Shown here: positions 33,001 through 42,335 of the stretch, piece by piece
How the letters are laid out: the number at the start of each line of letters is the position of its first letter
How positions within the stretch are numbered: position 1 is the stretch's first letter
Assembly: GCA_037893225.1 (NCBI GenBank)
Contig: JAZGUH010000556.1
Span: forward strand, 862,001-926,000
Direction: 5' to 3'
Source of the DNA: Hippasteria phrygiana
Taxonomy: Eukaryota; Echinodermata; Asteroidea; Valvatida; Goniasteridae
Length of the DNA stretch: 64,000 bases
Program-made: the position numbers and the translations under genes
The notes under the pieces: generated by a model
Seen by the model: only the letters and a program-made list of their open reading frames with translations
Told to the model about the DNA's origin: nothing
Database searches by the model: none

Positions 33001-34404
33001 AATATGACACCTTCCATGACATTTAACGCCATTTTGCAGAGAAAAGTTGTTTGGTATTATGATACTGATGAACCGCTGATGTTGGGCTAACCATTTGTTA
33101 GCTTTTGAAAATAAGTTTTAATTAATAATGACCTCTTCCTCCCCTTACAGCCATTGCATCCACCCACTTTAATAAAAAAAAAGATACACTTATGTACACA
33201 TGATTTCCATGACTTTCTTATTTTTCCCAATTTTCAATGACTTTTCCATGGCTTTCGAGGACAACTTTTTTTTCCAGGATTTTCCATGACCGTGGGAACC
33301 CTGACAATGGTTTTTTTTAGGTCCCTAAAATGAAGTAAAAATGATCCTCAAAATACATACAAAGTATATTTTGTTGGAGAAACCGTATACTGTGACGCGG
33401 TAATTTTTCTGCATGTCCCCACTTGACGAACGTGGTACACAGTGAGACTTTTTTTGTAGGTCCCACTGTACACAGTTGTTTGTTGCTTCACAAATATTTC
33501 AGTTTTTTTGTATTATTATTATTATTATTACTATTTATTTATTTTTTTATTTTTTTTTTTTTTTTTAGAAGACAAGTACAGTCTGTGTTGAAATTCATGC
33601 TGAAAAAAGGGGTTGACACATGGCTGAATGACACATTGCATGTCAACAGACTTGACGTGGCTCGAGAAAGAGCAAGTAAGCCCCACAGGGCGATGTGTGC
33701 CTTCAGCTGATCGTATTGACCGATGATTATCAAATCTTTACCCAGCATCCTCAGTGCTTTGATGAACTCTGGGTGATCCCATTGTGTCCTCTCAGATATA
33801 TGGCTGAAACAAAATGTAAAAAATAAATTTTCAACTTTCAAATCCAAAACCTAGAATTTGCTACAGAAAACTGATGGGGTAAAAAGTCAACACTTATCAA
33901 AACCCTTAGTCTACAACTAAACTTAATAGTGCGAGTGCTCGTTTCCCAAAAACTCAAGACGCTAAACATGTTTTTATTTTGCCTATCTGAACAGTTGTAT
34001 GGGATGTCGATTGAAAAAAACAAAAACATTTTCATACAATTTGACTGTGTAATTTTGCAACAAATTTGATAACTATAACTTTGGTACTGTTGTGTTAAGC
34101 ACAATCTGGAGTTTTGCGCAAGTTTATTGTACTCCTTCCTGAGCTAATTTCCCTTTGAATGAAATCCATTATGAACTCAGGAGGGAGTACACTAAACCTG
34201 CGCAAAACTCCAGTACTAGTTTTTATAAATTATTGGTTCTGGCCTTTTTAAAAGTAGAGAACTGACCAGTTTTAGCAGGGCATGCACCGTTTACTTACTT
34301 GATGTAATACGGAATGCCTGTATTGGTCAAGGCTTTCTCCCATAGCTTATCCATGGCAGAAAAATCATTTATCTGCACACATGGATTTGGACGGATGTAA
34401 ACTT
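19953..34404 (-). CDS. Compact dystrophin-family protein (WW, EF, ZZ, coiled coil)
   Basis: Fifteen minus-strand exons join in frame: 34404-34299, 33803-33742, 32845-32771, 31925-31718, 30683-30598, 30298-30219, 28980-28906, 28144-28036, 27795-27629, 26199-26063, 24544-24386, 23172-22953, 22253-21629, 21096-21016, 20047-19953 (TAA). From the first ATG (34354) this is 744 residues. Order: WW domain, two EF-hand-like regions, ZZ zinc finger, two coiled coils, proline-rich tail. This is the cysteine-rich and C-terminal region of dystrophin, utrophin or DRP2, which binds dystroglycan and syntrophin/dystrobrevin at the membrane. Dystrobrevins lack WW, which argues against them. No spectrin-repeat or actin-binding exons are seen upstream; the ATG choice is inferred. 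It could be a short isoform if upstream exons lie beyond the COMT genes. Confidence 0.9.
20277..20486. mobile_element. GTAGTCGAG inverted-repeat element, copy 1
   Basis: GCTGTAGTCGAGTCCATCAC at the left pairs with GGACTTGACTACAGCT at the right. A related element with longer arms is at 51207-51373. It lies in the last intron of the dystrophin-like gene. Confidence 0.65.
21324..21398 (+). mobile_element. Degenerate tRNA-headed SINE
   Basis: Contains GTAGCTCAGTTTGTAATGC and AGGTCTCAGGTTCAAATCC, recognisable as the box A and box B of the SINE family at 12753 but with many changes. It sits in an intron on the strand opposite to the gene. Confidence 0.55.
21629..22253 (-). CDS. Dystrophin-like exon 13: proline-rich tail with internal repeats
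   Basis: 625 bp, the largest exon of the gene. It encodes a Pro/Ser/Thr-rich region with imperfect repeats around (Asn/Asp)-Gln-Ser-Ala-Thr preceded by MPRP, and ends in [15 protein letters not shown], which matches the conserved C-terminal Gln-Leu-Asn-Asn-Ser-Phe-Pro motif of dystrophins. At DNA level the repeats carry CCCCGCCC and CCAATC words. The repeated middle is absent from the vertebrate proteins I know. Confidence 0.85.
22953..23172 (-). CDS. Dystrophin-like exon 12: second coiled coil
   Basis: 220 bp; acceptor TTTCAG, donor GTATCG. It finishes the first coiled coil, passes through an acidic Ser/Glu stretch, and encodes [20 protein letters not shown], the dystrobrevin-binding coiled coil of dystrophin-type C-termini. 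Confidence 0.88.
23823..24041. mobile_element. AATAAGCCAGTT inverted-repeat element, copy 1
   Basis: AATAAGCCAGTTTGGTAT at the left and ATACCGAACTGGCTTATT at the right. Internal GCGCATGTG/CACATGCGC words are symmetric too. A copy in the other orientation is at 57689-57906. About 219 bp, non-coding. Confidence 0.75.
24386..26199 (-). CDS. Dystrophin-like exons 10-11: post-ZZ helix and linker
   Basis: Exon 26199-26063 encodes [15 protein letters not shown] and LKYLPIDDD, corresponding to the conserved helix and the Tyr-Leu-Pro motif after ZZ in dystrophins. Exon 24544-24386 encodes a Ser/Pro-rich linker leading into the first coiled coil ([14 protein letters not shown]). Confidence 0.88.
25566..25971. 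mobile_element. Mariner-like element with TA flanks
   Basis: CAGGGTGGCCCAAAAACAAA at the left end pairs with GGGGGGTCACCCTG at the right, each flanked by TA. The inner sequence is itself roughly symmetric (CAAGATCTCCCGATTCGGTC and GACCGAATCGGGAGGTCTTC). TA target and CAGGGTG termini are typical of Tc1/mariner MITEs. Confidence 0.7.
26946..27424. mobile_element. GTATTCGAAAC inverted-repeat element
   Basis: CATGGGACGTATTCGAAACT and GTTCTCG on the left pair with CGAGAACGGGGTTTCGAATA and CACCCATG on the right. About 480 bp, in the intron between dystrophin-like exons 9 and 10. Confidence 0.65.
27629..28980 (-). CDS. Dystrophin-like exons 7-9: second EF half and ZZ zinc finger
   Basis: Exons 28980-28906, 28144-28036 and 27795-27629. 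[20 protein letters not shown] corresponds to the conserved segment just before the ZZ domain. The ZZ domain then shows CxxC pairs ([18 protein letters not shown]) and two His near the end (KKHKLTHP), so all expected zinc ligands appear present. ZZ stabilises the dystroglycan contact. Confidence 0.92.
28262..28440 (+). repeat. Dispersed repeat shared with 46155-46300
   Basis: AGGGGTGAGATTTGAGCAAA, GGCATTTTATTCGTATGGCG and AAACTGCATTTTCTACCAAA recur with changes at about 46155-46300 in a COMT intron. The class is unknown. Confidence 0.6.
29660..30131. mobile_element. hAT-like element with exact 8-bp TSD, copy 3
   Basis: TGGGGCTGAG at the left and CACAGCCCCA at the right are inverted termini. 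The perfect 8-bp duplication GTTTGTAC flanks the element at 29652-29659 and 30132-30139. AATATTTGAATATTC-type subterminal repeats are abundant. It is related in design to 6637-7160 and 7642-8084, but the interior differs. Confidence 0.85.
30219..32845 (-). CDS. Dystrophin-like exons 3-6: EF-hand regions
   Basis: Exons 32845-32771, 31925-31718, 30683-30598 and 30298-30219. They encode [17 protein letters not shown], then a helical segment with [16 protein letters not shown], then [11 protein letters not shown] and LTEKYQYWYQQ. These follow the EF-hand-like regions 1 and 2 of dystrophin, where a Leu-Asn-Trp-Leu-Leu-Asn-Val-Tyr-Asp-like segment is diagnostic. As in the family, the loops do not look like good calcium binders. 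Confidence 0.9.
31108..31616. mobile_element. AAAGGTA inverted-repeat element
   Basis: TTTAAGGTAATATACAACA on the left and TGCTGTATAGTACCTTTAA on the right, with the family's internal GTGAAATCATGGCACCTGGT text. It ends about 100 bp from dystrophin-like exon 4. Confidence 0.65.
31985..32215 (+). repeat. Dispersed repeat shared with 39340-39600 (inverted)
   Basis: GAGCAAGACACTCTGTCACA, TTGCTTCTCTCCACC and GAGTAAATGGGTACCTGTGA recur in reverse orientation at about 39345-39600. The class is not recognised; the long shared interior suggests an old SINE or LINE tail. Confidence 0.65.
32938..33303. mobile_element. CAGGGTTCCC hAT-like element
   Basis: CAGGGTTCCCCC at the left pairs with GTGGGAACCCTG at the right, flanked on both sides by ACAATG (32932-32937 and 33304-33309). 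The interior repeats variants of CATGACTTTTCCAGGA. These ends resemble hAT MITEs that are widespread in animals. Confidence 0.75.
33742..34404 (-). CDS. Dystrophin-like exons 1-2: WW domain
   Basis: Exon 34404-34299 ends GIPYYI and splices to 33803-33742, which completes Asn-His and continues [10 protein letters not shown]. The first Trp (DKLWEKA), the Tyr-Tyr pair, and the final Trp-Asp-His-Pro match the dystrophin WW domain, which contacts the PPxY tail of beta-dystroglycan. The intron splits the Asn codon. Confidence 0.9.
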
Positions 34405-34774
34405 CTGTATCGGAATAAAGAAATATAGACCATCAATTACTGGAATGAAAAAAAATATCCACCCAAAAGTTTCAATTATTGAGTTTCAGCAGAGTGGAAC
34501 TTGCAGATATGCTAGTAAAATAGGATAGCAAAATAGTTTTTTCTCGGGGTGGGGGAGGGGGGGGGGGGCAATCAAACAATTCAACTGCACACAATAATCT
34601 TCCACAACTTGCAAAACATACACAATGCGCACGCACTTTGTGAACAGGTCATACTAAACACTGTCAACAACTGTCAAAGCACACATTTTAGCGTCCAAAA
34701 TAACATTGTGTACATTTTTTTTTCGCGAAACTTGCAGCATACAACGCAATAGCCCCACCAGTGTGGCTGGCGGA

Positions 34775-35422
34775 TTTGACATCGGGCTGATCCTTAGCCA
34801 CACGTCCTACCCATATGTTTGTGTGGTGAGAACTTCAACAATTCGTGCGGTGGGGTAGCGCTATCTGGACCGCGGTTTTAACGGTCTGGCTGTGTTCTCC
34901 GTCTTCTTAACTATTCCAGACTGCTAGCGGCTTGTCATCTTACTCACCATTTTCCGAAATATTGGACATTAAACTTGGACTCCATAGTCTTGCGTGCTAA
35001 CGATTTCAACTGGTATCAGCCATTTTAAAATGACGTCACTGGGTTCGAAACGGCTTGCCGACGGCTGTTTGATGAGAGCACAGCTAGCTTATCACGATTT
35101 CAGTGGAACATCTCGCGCGAATTTCGTGATAAGCTGTGCTCTCATCAAACAGCCGTCGGCAAGCCGTTTTAAAATGGCTGATACCAGTTGAAATCGTTAG
35201 CACGCAAGACTATGGAGTCCAAGTTTAATGTCCAATATTTCGGAAAATGGTGAGTAAGATGACAAGCCGCTAGCAGTTTGAAATAGTTAAGAAGGTAGAG
35301 AACACAGCCAGACCGTTAAAACCGCGGTCCAGATAGCGCTACCCCACCGCACGAATTGTTGTAGTTCTCACCACACAAACATATGGGTAGGACGTGTGGC
35401 TAAGGATCAGCCCGATGTCAAA
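34775..35422. mobile_element. 648-bp palindromic foldback element
   Basis: Two arms of roughly 300 bp, starting TTTGACATCGGGCTGATCC and ending in its inverse GGATCAGCCCGATGTCAAA, match almost perfectly around a short centre near 35097-35125. The left arm has an extra 19-20 bp (ATGACGTCACTGGGTTCGA) that the right arm lacks. No ORF. High arm identity implies a recent origin or gene conversion. Confidence 0.85.
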
Positions 35423-35597
35423 GTGCAGAATGTACCATTACAGTGCAGCTGCCATGCCTCATGCACAAAGAAAAAAAAAGAATACTGTTGTCTAGTCCGA
35501 GTAACTTGGACCCCACTTACATGTATCACCTTTTTAAACATTTGGACATGATCCACATCATGCATGATCACCAGATCACGTCCCAGTGTTAAAAAGG

Positions 35598-36000
35598 GGA
35601 AAGATTACTTTAATAAAATTAATACCCCCCACCAAAATCGGTCAAGAACAGCAAAATCTTGGAAAATAAGCAACCCTCCTTGATAACTGTCTACTCTAAA
35701 CATGTGGCACAACCTGTTATTTCAAGATTTATGTCAGCAAAATCTGTAAAAAAAAGAGGAAAAATCAACATGTGAACACTTTGAGTGACTTTACAATTAC
35801 ATGGTGCCAAGAACTCCCAACACAGAAAACACAAACTTTCTTCCCCTATAATTATTACACTAAATTGTCCCAACAAATTCTCAAAATTAAAGGTTGTGCC
35901 ACATGTTTAGACAGTTGTTATCAAGGAGGGTTGTTTATTTTCCAAGATTTTGCTGTTCTTGACCGATTTTTGGTGGGGGGTATTAAAGTAAAATCCTTCC
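35598..36000. mobile_element. GGAAAGATTACTTTAATA element, uninterrupted copy
   Basis: GGAAAGATTACTTTAATAAA on the left and TATTAAAGTAAAATCCTTCC on the right, with long inner arms such as AAGAACAGCAAAATCTTGGA and its inverse. Its intact TATTAAAGTAAAATC terminus is the empty-site reference for the nested insertion at 63676. The 8-bp flanks do not match here. Confidence 0.75.
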
Positions 36001-36546
36001 ACCACAAACCGACCAACGAAGCTTGTTTTCCGCACAGCTAGCTCCACACACATTCAAATCATCCCCATGCCCGCCGCCATTACAAAAAGAACAGAGCGCC
36101 CTCTGTAGTTAACTTCCTAGCTAAAAAAAATCACGATCTTTGGAAACTACTGAGGGCGCCCTACGTAAATAAACCGCTAGCTAGCTATCAAAAAAAAATT
36201 TTGCGATCAAAACGAAGAAATCTTTGGCCGTTTCACTAAGAAGTAAGTCGTCTCAATCTTGGTATTCCGTCTGTGTGTACAGAGTTTCCTTGTAACTTTT
36301 ACAACCCTCAAAAATCAAGTTCAGGCCTCAAAATCCGATTGTGCTGGCTGATGAATTTTCCATGCCTGGGACTCCATGCCTGGGACTCCATGCCATGATT
36401 ATATTACTACTACTACTACTAATAAAAGTAATATTATTAATTGTTACTGTTATAATATTAGGCTTCAGTTTTACTTTTTGCCCGTGAAAGAAAAGACAAA
36501 TAAAGGTAAATACCAACTTCGCTTGAAGTTGAACTTTATGGGTTGC

Positions 36547-36552
36547 TATATA
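36547..36552 (+). promoter_or_regulatory. Candidate TATA box of COMT copy 1
   Basis: TATATA in the context GCTATATATGCAGCG, about 310 bp upstream of the start codon. A non-coding first exon from about 36575 would splice, for example at 36776, to the acceptor before 36848. This is inferred by analogy with COMT copy 2. Confidence 0.3.
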
Positions 36553-36858
36553 TGCAGCGTGAAGGGGAAAGCAAAATCACGCGCCGTGTACAAATTAATA
36601 GACGAAGGGGAAGATGTGACGTCATGCCGACCGCGAGAATAGAAGAACTCGATTTTAACAGTTGAGCCTAGAGCTTAAATTTTCAAGATGGGGTGGACGT
36701 CTTTTTATTTCGTTCTCGTTTTAACTGTGGCGTCGTCTCATTTAGTTTATTCATTTGACCAAGATGTCTCGATAATGCTAAGGTTTTCTTGGCAAAACTG
36801 AGCATGCCCAAACATTTTTTTTCTTTTCATTTCTCTGCCACGTTTAGGAAATAACAAC

Positions 36859-39145
36859 ATGCCTCCAGTTTGGACTCTTGTCAAGGTGTTCCCAAAGCTA
36901 TTTATCTCAAGGTTTGTGCGTGACCTTTGGTACTGGAACAAAATCGAAGATCGTCTCCTTGCCTACGTCAAGACGACGGCTATAGAGGGCGACGCAGCCA
37001 GCGTGCTTGCTGCCGTGGATAAGTTCAGAGATGAACAAGAATGGATGATGAGCATCGAGGTTGATAAACGTAATGAGTTTGCAGACATTAAAATGTTCTG
37101 AAAAAATGCTAAATGGTTCGGAGACCGAGTACACATAAGAAATAAAGACTTTGATGTATTTTTTTTTTTTTTTGCAAAATAATTTAAATTTGGGAGGGGA
37201 AAATCGGGGGGGTGTTCCCCGCCCACAAAAATAACTCTTTTGGCTGCGACTTCATTGGTATTAAAAAGTAATGCTTGCAATTCTTCTGATATGCGGACGT
37301 GTGCTTTCACTATTGATGTGTAACAGCCAGTAAGGGATATTTTTGAGGGCGGGGCCAAGCCCCACGTTAAACTTGGGCTCTGCAAGTCCCAATCTGGCAA
37401 AGTCCATAATGTATGATCCTTGGCTATACAGCATTATGGGTTTATGACTTCTGACTAGCGCCCCCCGAACAAAGATACTGAATTTGGGAGACTGCCAACA
37501 TAGGGCAAGATAGCTCAGTTGGTAGAGTGGCGGTACAGTATTCCGGAGGTCGAAGGTTCAAATCCCGCTCCTGCCAGTTTTCTTTGTTCACTTTGAAAAT
37601 TCATTCAAATTACCATATTCAGTTTCCCTTGTGGTTTGTTTGGCGAAATAGTAAAGAGTTTAACATGGGGCTTGCGAGTTCAGTTGCTGGAGCACTGGAA
37701 TATTAGTCGAGAGGTTTCGGGTTCGACGCCTCGGTTGCTTTGATTTTCCTGCTCATCTGAACTTCCTTGATTTTTTTTAGGGATGAAAATAGAAGAAGTC
37801 TTGAAGGAGACAAATCCCAAGGAGTGTTTGGAGCTGGGTACGTACTTCGGCTACTCCGGGACTTCCACAGCTCGCCAACTTACTGAAGGAGGTCGTTTGA
37901 TAACACTGGAGAAAGATGAAAAAAATGCCGGCATAGCCGAGCAGTTTTTCAGATTTGCCGGAGTTGATCAGGTAGGTCTAAGGAGGGTGTTCTTTCTCTT
38001 AAGTGCGCTGTTAGTATACTCATTTAACATCCTGAAAATTCCCTGTTTAATGGGAAATCTCCCAAAAATTACCCTGATAATATCACGAAACAAACCACGA
38101 GGGAAACTGACATACAAGTTTGCTTGCCGGGTTGTATCATAAAACAGGGATGTGATCTCTAGCTAGCTATAGAGTACCGAAGTCTGACGTCAGTTGCCGC
38201 GGCAATGGTTCCAAACACAAGCAGTTTAGAATGTATTCTGGTTCCAAACATTGCATTGATTGACGTCATCACTTCAGTACTCTATATACATGTATCATTA
38301 TGGGTTTATGACTTCTGACAAGCAACCGCCACCCACCAAAGATACTGACAGTTTGGGAGACATAGGACAAGATGGCTCAGTTGGTAGAGTGCCGGTACGG
38401 TATTCCAGAGTTCGCTCCTGCCAGTTTTCTTTGTTCACTTTGAAAATTCACCGTGCCTATCCATAATGCTGTATGAAAACACTGTAATGCCGTGCTGCAT
38501 CGAGAAACAGATAAAAACTGATTAAACTGATAACTTTAGCTCTGTCTTAAATATGAAACCCAAAAGTTACGTAAAAATATCAGCACTTTTTTGTTGACAA
38601 TTTGTCAACAAAACTGTGCATACTAGATACTGGCAGATCACCCTGTACAAACAGCTCATGCAAATTGTCGAACAAAAGTGCCGATGTAAGTTTAATGAGA
38701 GGAGGCCTTGCCGAGCTTAAAGCTTGTGAACAGACATGACTGTCAACACTACTGTGAGCTTATACTATCTCCTGCCTTCAGTTTGCGCCACTGAAATCAA
38801 AAGTAATTTTGTCATTGAATTCAGCAAATTACTCTTGTCGTCGGGAATTCTTCGGATGCCATCCCCGACCTTCGCAGCAAATACTCCGTGGACAAGCTGG
38901 ACTACGTGTTCATCGACCACTGGAAGACCCGTTATTTACCCGACCTCAAACTGCTGGAGGAACACAAGCTCCTTCGTAAGGGAACGGTCATCATAGCCGA
39001 TAACATTCTGTTTCCCGGAAGCCCCGATTACCTAGAGTACGTCGAGGGCAGCAGTAAGTACACAACGAAGCAGTTCTATTATAACATGGACTTTTTCAAC
39101 GTGCAAGATGTCATGACGATTTCAATCTATAATGGCAATGAGTAG
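36859..39145 (+). CDS. COMT: Catechol O-methyltransferase, tandem copy 1
   Basis: Coding exons 36859-37069, 37781-37971 and 38825-39145 (TAG) give 240 residues; introns are phase 1 then phase 0. It transfers a methyl group from S-adenosylmethionine to catechols using Mg2+. The SAM-binding motif ELGTYFGYSG (near residue 85) and the acidic LITLEKD match human COMT. The Mg2+ and catalytic loop is DHWKTRYLPD, which keeps the Asp, the gatekeeper Trp and the catalytic Lys; the second metal site is ADN. The human third ligand (Glu199) aligns to Asn in a weak C-terminal match. The start is the only ATG after the acceptor at 36847. The hydrophobic N-terminus (WTLVKVFPKLFI) may be an anchor. Confidence 0.93.
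37503..37577 (+). mobile_element. tRNA-headed SINE copy 2
   Basis: GATAGCTCAGTTGGTAGAG and AGGTTCAAATCCCGCTCCTG, then AGTTTTCTTTGTTCACTTTG. It lies in COMT copy 1 intron 1, with the same upstream text (TTATGACTTCTGACTAGCGC) seen before other copies. Confidence 0.75.
37668..37738 (+). mobile_element. Second, different tRNA-like module
   Basis: TTGCGAGTTCAGTTGCTGGAG resembles a box A and GGTTTCGGGTTCGACGCCT carries a box B consensus. It ends about 43 bp before the splice acceptor of COMT copy 1 exon 2. I consider it a SINE head or tRNA pseudogene. Confidence 0.45.
38364..38424 (+). mobile_element. tRNA-headed SINE copy 3, box B deleted
   Basis: GATGGCTCAGTTGGTAGAG is followed by GGTATTCCAGAG, then directly TTCGCTCCTGCCAG. 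The GGTTCAAATCC segment has been lost, so this copy cannot be transcribed by polymerase III in the normal way. Confidence 0.7.
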
Positions 39146-39339
39146 AGGATAGTATCAATCAGGGATTTATCAGTCTTTAGGCAATTGCCTGATTTCAGGC
39201 TTTTACAAAATTTGAAATCCTGTACATTTTTTTAATTTGACTGTAAATCCATTCATCTTGGCTGTTATTTCAGGCCCTGAAGAGAAGTCTGACTGGCATC
39301 CCTGATCAATAATGCTTACATGTATAAAGTGCACATATC

Positions 39340-39600
39340 CACCAATCAAGGTGCTCAAGGCGCTACATTATTACCCCTGCTCATCAGGCTTATTAATCAT
39401 TCCTGAAACCTTCTCAGCTCCCTGGAGTGTATACAGCTCCAGCGGCAAGTTAAGCGCACGTGGACTAATCAGAAACAACCATCACTGCCCTCTCACAGGT
39501 ACCCATTTACTCCTGGGTGGAGAGAAGCAACTTGTGACAAAGTGTCTTGCTCAGGGACACAAGCACCATGACCGCTGGCTGGGCTTGAACCCACAATCTG
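39340..39600 (-). repeat. Dispersed repeat, inverted copy of 31985-32215
   Basis: GGTACCCATTTACTCCTGGG, TGGAGAGAAGCAACTTGTGAC and AAAGTGTCTTGCTCAGGGAC are reverse complements of the other copy. It extends to CTCATCAGGCTTATTAATCA on its left side. Confidence 0.65.
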
Positions 39601-39980
39601 TACCAAAATTGTATGTCCAATGCACGCAACCAAAGCAATCCAGATAAAGCGTGTATACTTTTAATCTTTGAGTACAGTTGATAATAACACCTCTTGAGAA
39701 ATTATTCTGCATAAAGCACGCAATTCAAATACATGAAAAACCATGCTCAGCATGTAATGGCTTTCACCCAACAATGTTACCTGAAGAAATTGCTTTGGTG
39801 TACTATAGGGTTCCCAGCCACTCTGGAAATTGAGAAAAACCTGGAAAATGAGATTTCGTTCTTCTTGTCGGGGGAAAACTGCCCCCCCCAAAAAAAAAAT
39901 TCCCTCCACGACCGACCCTAAATTTTCAAAATCTAACCTTTTCCCGCACAAAATGAACAAGTTTTATTAAAATCATTGTC

Positions 39981-40414
39981 TTTAAATGTAGTATACATCA
40001 ATTGCTTTTGCTGTAATTTTCAGAAAAATATGGATTTGGGGGTTAGTATTTTATAGGGTGCTAGCAAATACTGTAACACTGACCCGTTTAAGGTTTTGTG
40101 TGCATAGATGCTGGAAAAACTGTTGTCTGCGTAGAGAGAAAAAAATCGTTCTAGTAGTCTGGTTCCCTGACCATACTTTAGACAAAACGGAGCAGTTTAT
40201 AGACGTCAGGGAATTATCAGGTCAGGGAACTAGACTATTTCGACTAAAAGAAAATGATATACAAATTTAAATTTTCTTGAAAACGACAGCACACCAGGTG
40301 CCATGATTTTACAGGATGATTGAGACTGCTATTAACTTAGTCTAGGAAGGTATTTCGTAATAATTCAGTAAAAACAAATTGGGAGGATGACCAATCATAT
40401 ACACTACGTTTAAA
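39981..40414. mobile_element. AAAGGTA inverted-repeat element
   Basis: TTTAAATGTAGTATACATCA on the left and CATATACACTACGTTTAAA on the right; interior carries the family's CAGCACACCAGGTGCCATGA. Starts about 830 bp after the COMT copy 1 stop. Confidence 0.7.
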
Positions 40415-42335
40415 TACAGCTACGACGGCACAATCGTGCATTTTGCCATCTTGCCTCCTGGCTAACGAGTTAAACGACATGTAGTATTGTTTTGATGTTT
40501 TCATGGATGGTAAAAAAACAAATTCCCATTTAAGGGCAACGCACGTTTTGGCCTAATATGGTGAGGAAAAGATGGCTATAAGGGGAAAAGGGAGGCCATC
40601 GCTTGTCAACAAGTTGTCTGTGATCAGTATCTTATTTGCTTTTCTCAGGGAAAAATCCAGTGTGGAGTCATCGTCAAAATAAACCTCCCGTTGGTGATCT
40701 TACTTGGTTTTAACATTTGCTACAAAATAAAAACTGAAACGGGTTTAACTTTTGAGAATTTGCAGCGCTAAAAACTTGCTCTGACGAAACAAATTCGCAT
40801 TGGCATTCGCAAAATTTGTAAGAATCTTTTTTTACAGTTTGGCACAATTTCTAGACACTCTACACCACAAACAAGCTAGAGGATATATTCGGAGTCTATT
40901 TTTTTATACTGTATCTAGTACCAAGTAGTACATGATATGTGTAGTATTGTATAGCAATTAGCATCATGTACACGTGAGACTCTTGATTCTTAACTGAAAT
41001 ATTTTAAGCTAAGAATATTTTGTGATTTGTTTGATTCCTTAATAGTCAAAGCGCTGTTTAAATGTCAATTAGGCCTAATACTATTATTATGTAGGACTAC
41101 GAAATCAATAAAATTTAAAATGAGATCGATGTAAATTTAGTTAGATTTTTTACGAGTCCCATTTTGTCAATAATTAAGACTCAATATTCCTGGGTTTGTA
41201 CACCTAAATTTATTCGAAATACGCCAAACCCCTTGATTGGAGAACAATTGCCATACGGCTGGATGCAGGAATTCATGGTCTGTCGATTTTCTCAAGTTTT
41301 CTTACTGAAACCATTGAATTATGTTTCTTTTCGTCAGTTAACTGTTTGCATTATGGAAAGTAATTCAAACAACTACCTTTTACAAACAATTTCTGAAGAT
41401 GTGCGTGTACTGTGTAGTTGTAATCATTGTTTCGTCTCGACTTTCTCATTACATGCATATGTTTGTCCCAAAGTCCTGAAAAATGATCATCTGAAATAGA
41501 ATATTTTAATCGAAAACGAATTAAAGGTTTTCAATAAATTTCTGAATATCTGTTTTTAAGTTTTGATCATAGACGTGTGTCGTTTGCACTGAACATGTTG
41601 ATATTTCAAGCTAAAACACTCGACAAGAGAATACTGGTAGGCCTACTGATGAGAACATGGCAGATGATTTTTCGTCGCCCTTTTGTGGGCCATTTTTGTT
41701 AATTGAGAATCAAGATTCACCTTTTTCTTGGGGAGGTATTACCTTCAGGACCGATGTACTCTGCCAAGAATCGCAAGTAGGCTGAGGAAAGGGGCAGTTT
41801 GCATATTTTTTTTTTTCGATGAAAAGTAGACTAAGTCCACAACCTGCTTGAACAGCTAGCCCGGTATATCGCCCCCCCCCCCCCCCCCCCCCCAGTTTCA
41901 CCTCTCTCACAAGACATCACTGCACCTCAGTAAAAAAAAATTGGGAAAAAAAGAGATGATTTATCGGCTATCAAGAACATAACGCATTTGCGCAGTGGGT
42001 ATCGGAGAGGACAGGCCAAGGATGGGGAAAGGTTGTCCCAGGCCGCTGTTGACTTTGAATACCATGTGAATACTCAATGGAATTGGCTTTTATATCAATA
42101 CAAATGTTTTATGCCTGAATTCTTAAAAGGTGGTTTGTCATTGAAACTCGAGTATGGTGTTGGCCATTTTTAAAGAATATACACGCAATAATATATCCCA
42201 TACACGGAACGGGAGAGAGAGAGATATATTTTCGTGACTTTATTGTAAAATCAAAGGATATGTATAAAAAAGATTGACATTTCAGATAAGTATCGTTCAA
42301 AAATAGCGTTCCACACCCAACCCTGCCCACCCCCA

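Larger units (their letters stand above)
34405..36545. other. Spacer between dystrophin-like gene and COMT copy 1
   Basis: The two genes point away from each other. The stretch holds a G run (34545-34568), a 648-bp palindrome (34775-35422) and an inverted-repeat element (35598-36000). A minus-strand segment near 35520-35575 with good donor words could be a non-coding first exon of the dystrophin-like gene, but no acceptor was found and its frame contains stops at the needed phase. Confidence 0.5.

Noticed and set aside
35515..35580. Extra upstream coding exon of the dystrophin-like gene on the minus strand
   Set aside because: It has a good GTAAGT donor, but the only frame that would join exon 1 in phase has stop codons and no acceptor is visible. 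It could at most be 5' UTR.
36688..36793. Signal-peptide-like first exon for COMT copy 1 (starts MGWTSFYFVLVLTVASSHLV)
   Set aside because: No donor in the required phase exists; joining at the best donor runs into TAA just before the real ATG. Its role, if any, would be an upstream ORF.
41164..41499. 111-codon ORF in the COMT spacer as a gene
   Set aside because: No family resemblance, AT-rich composition like its surroundings, and no splice or promoter context.
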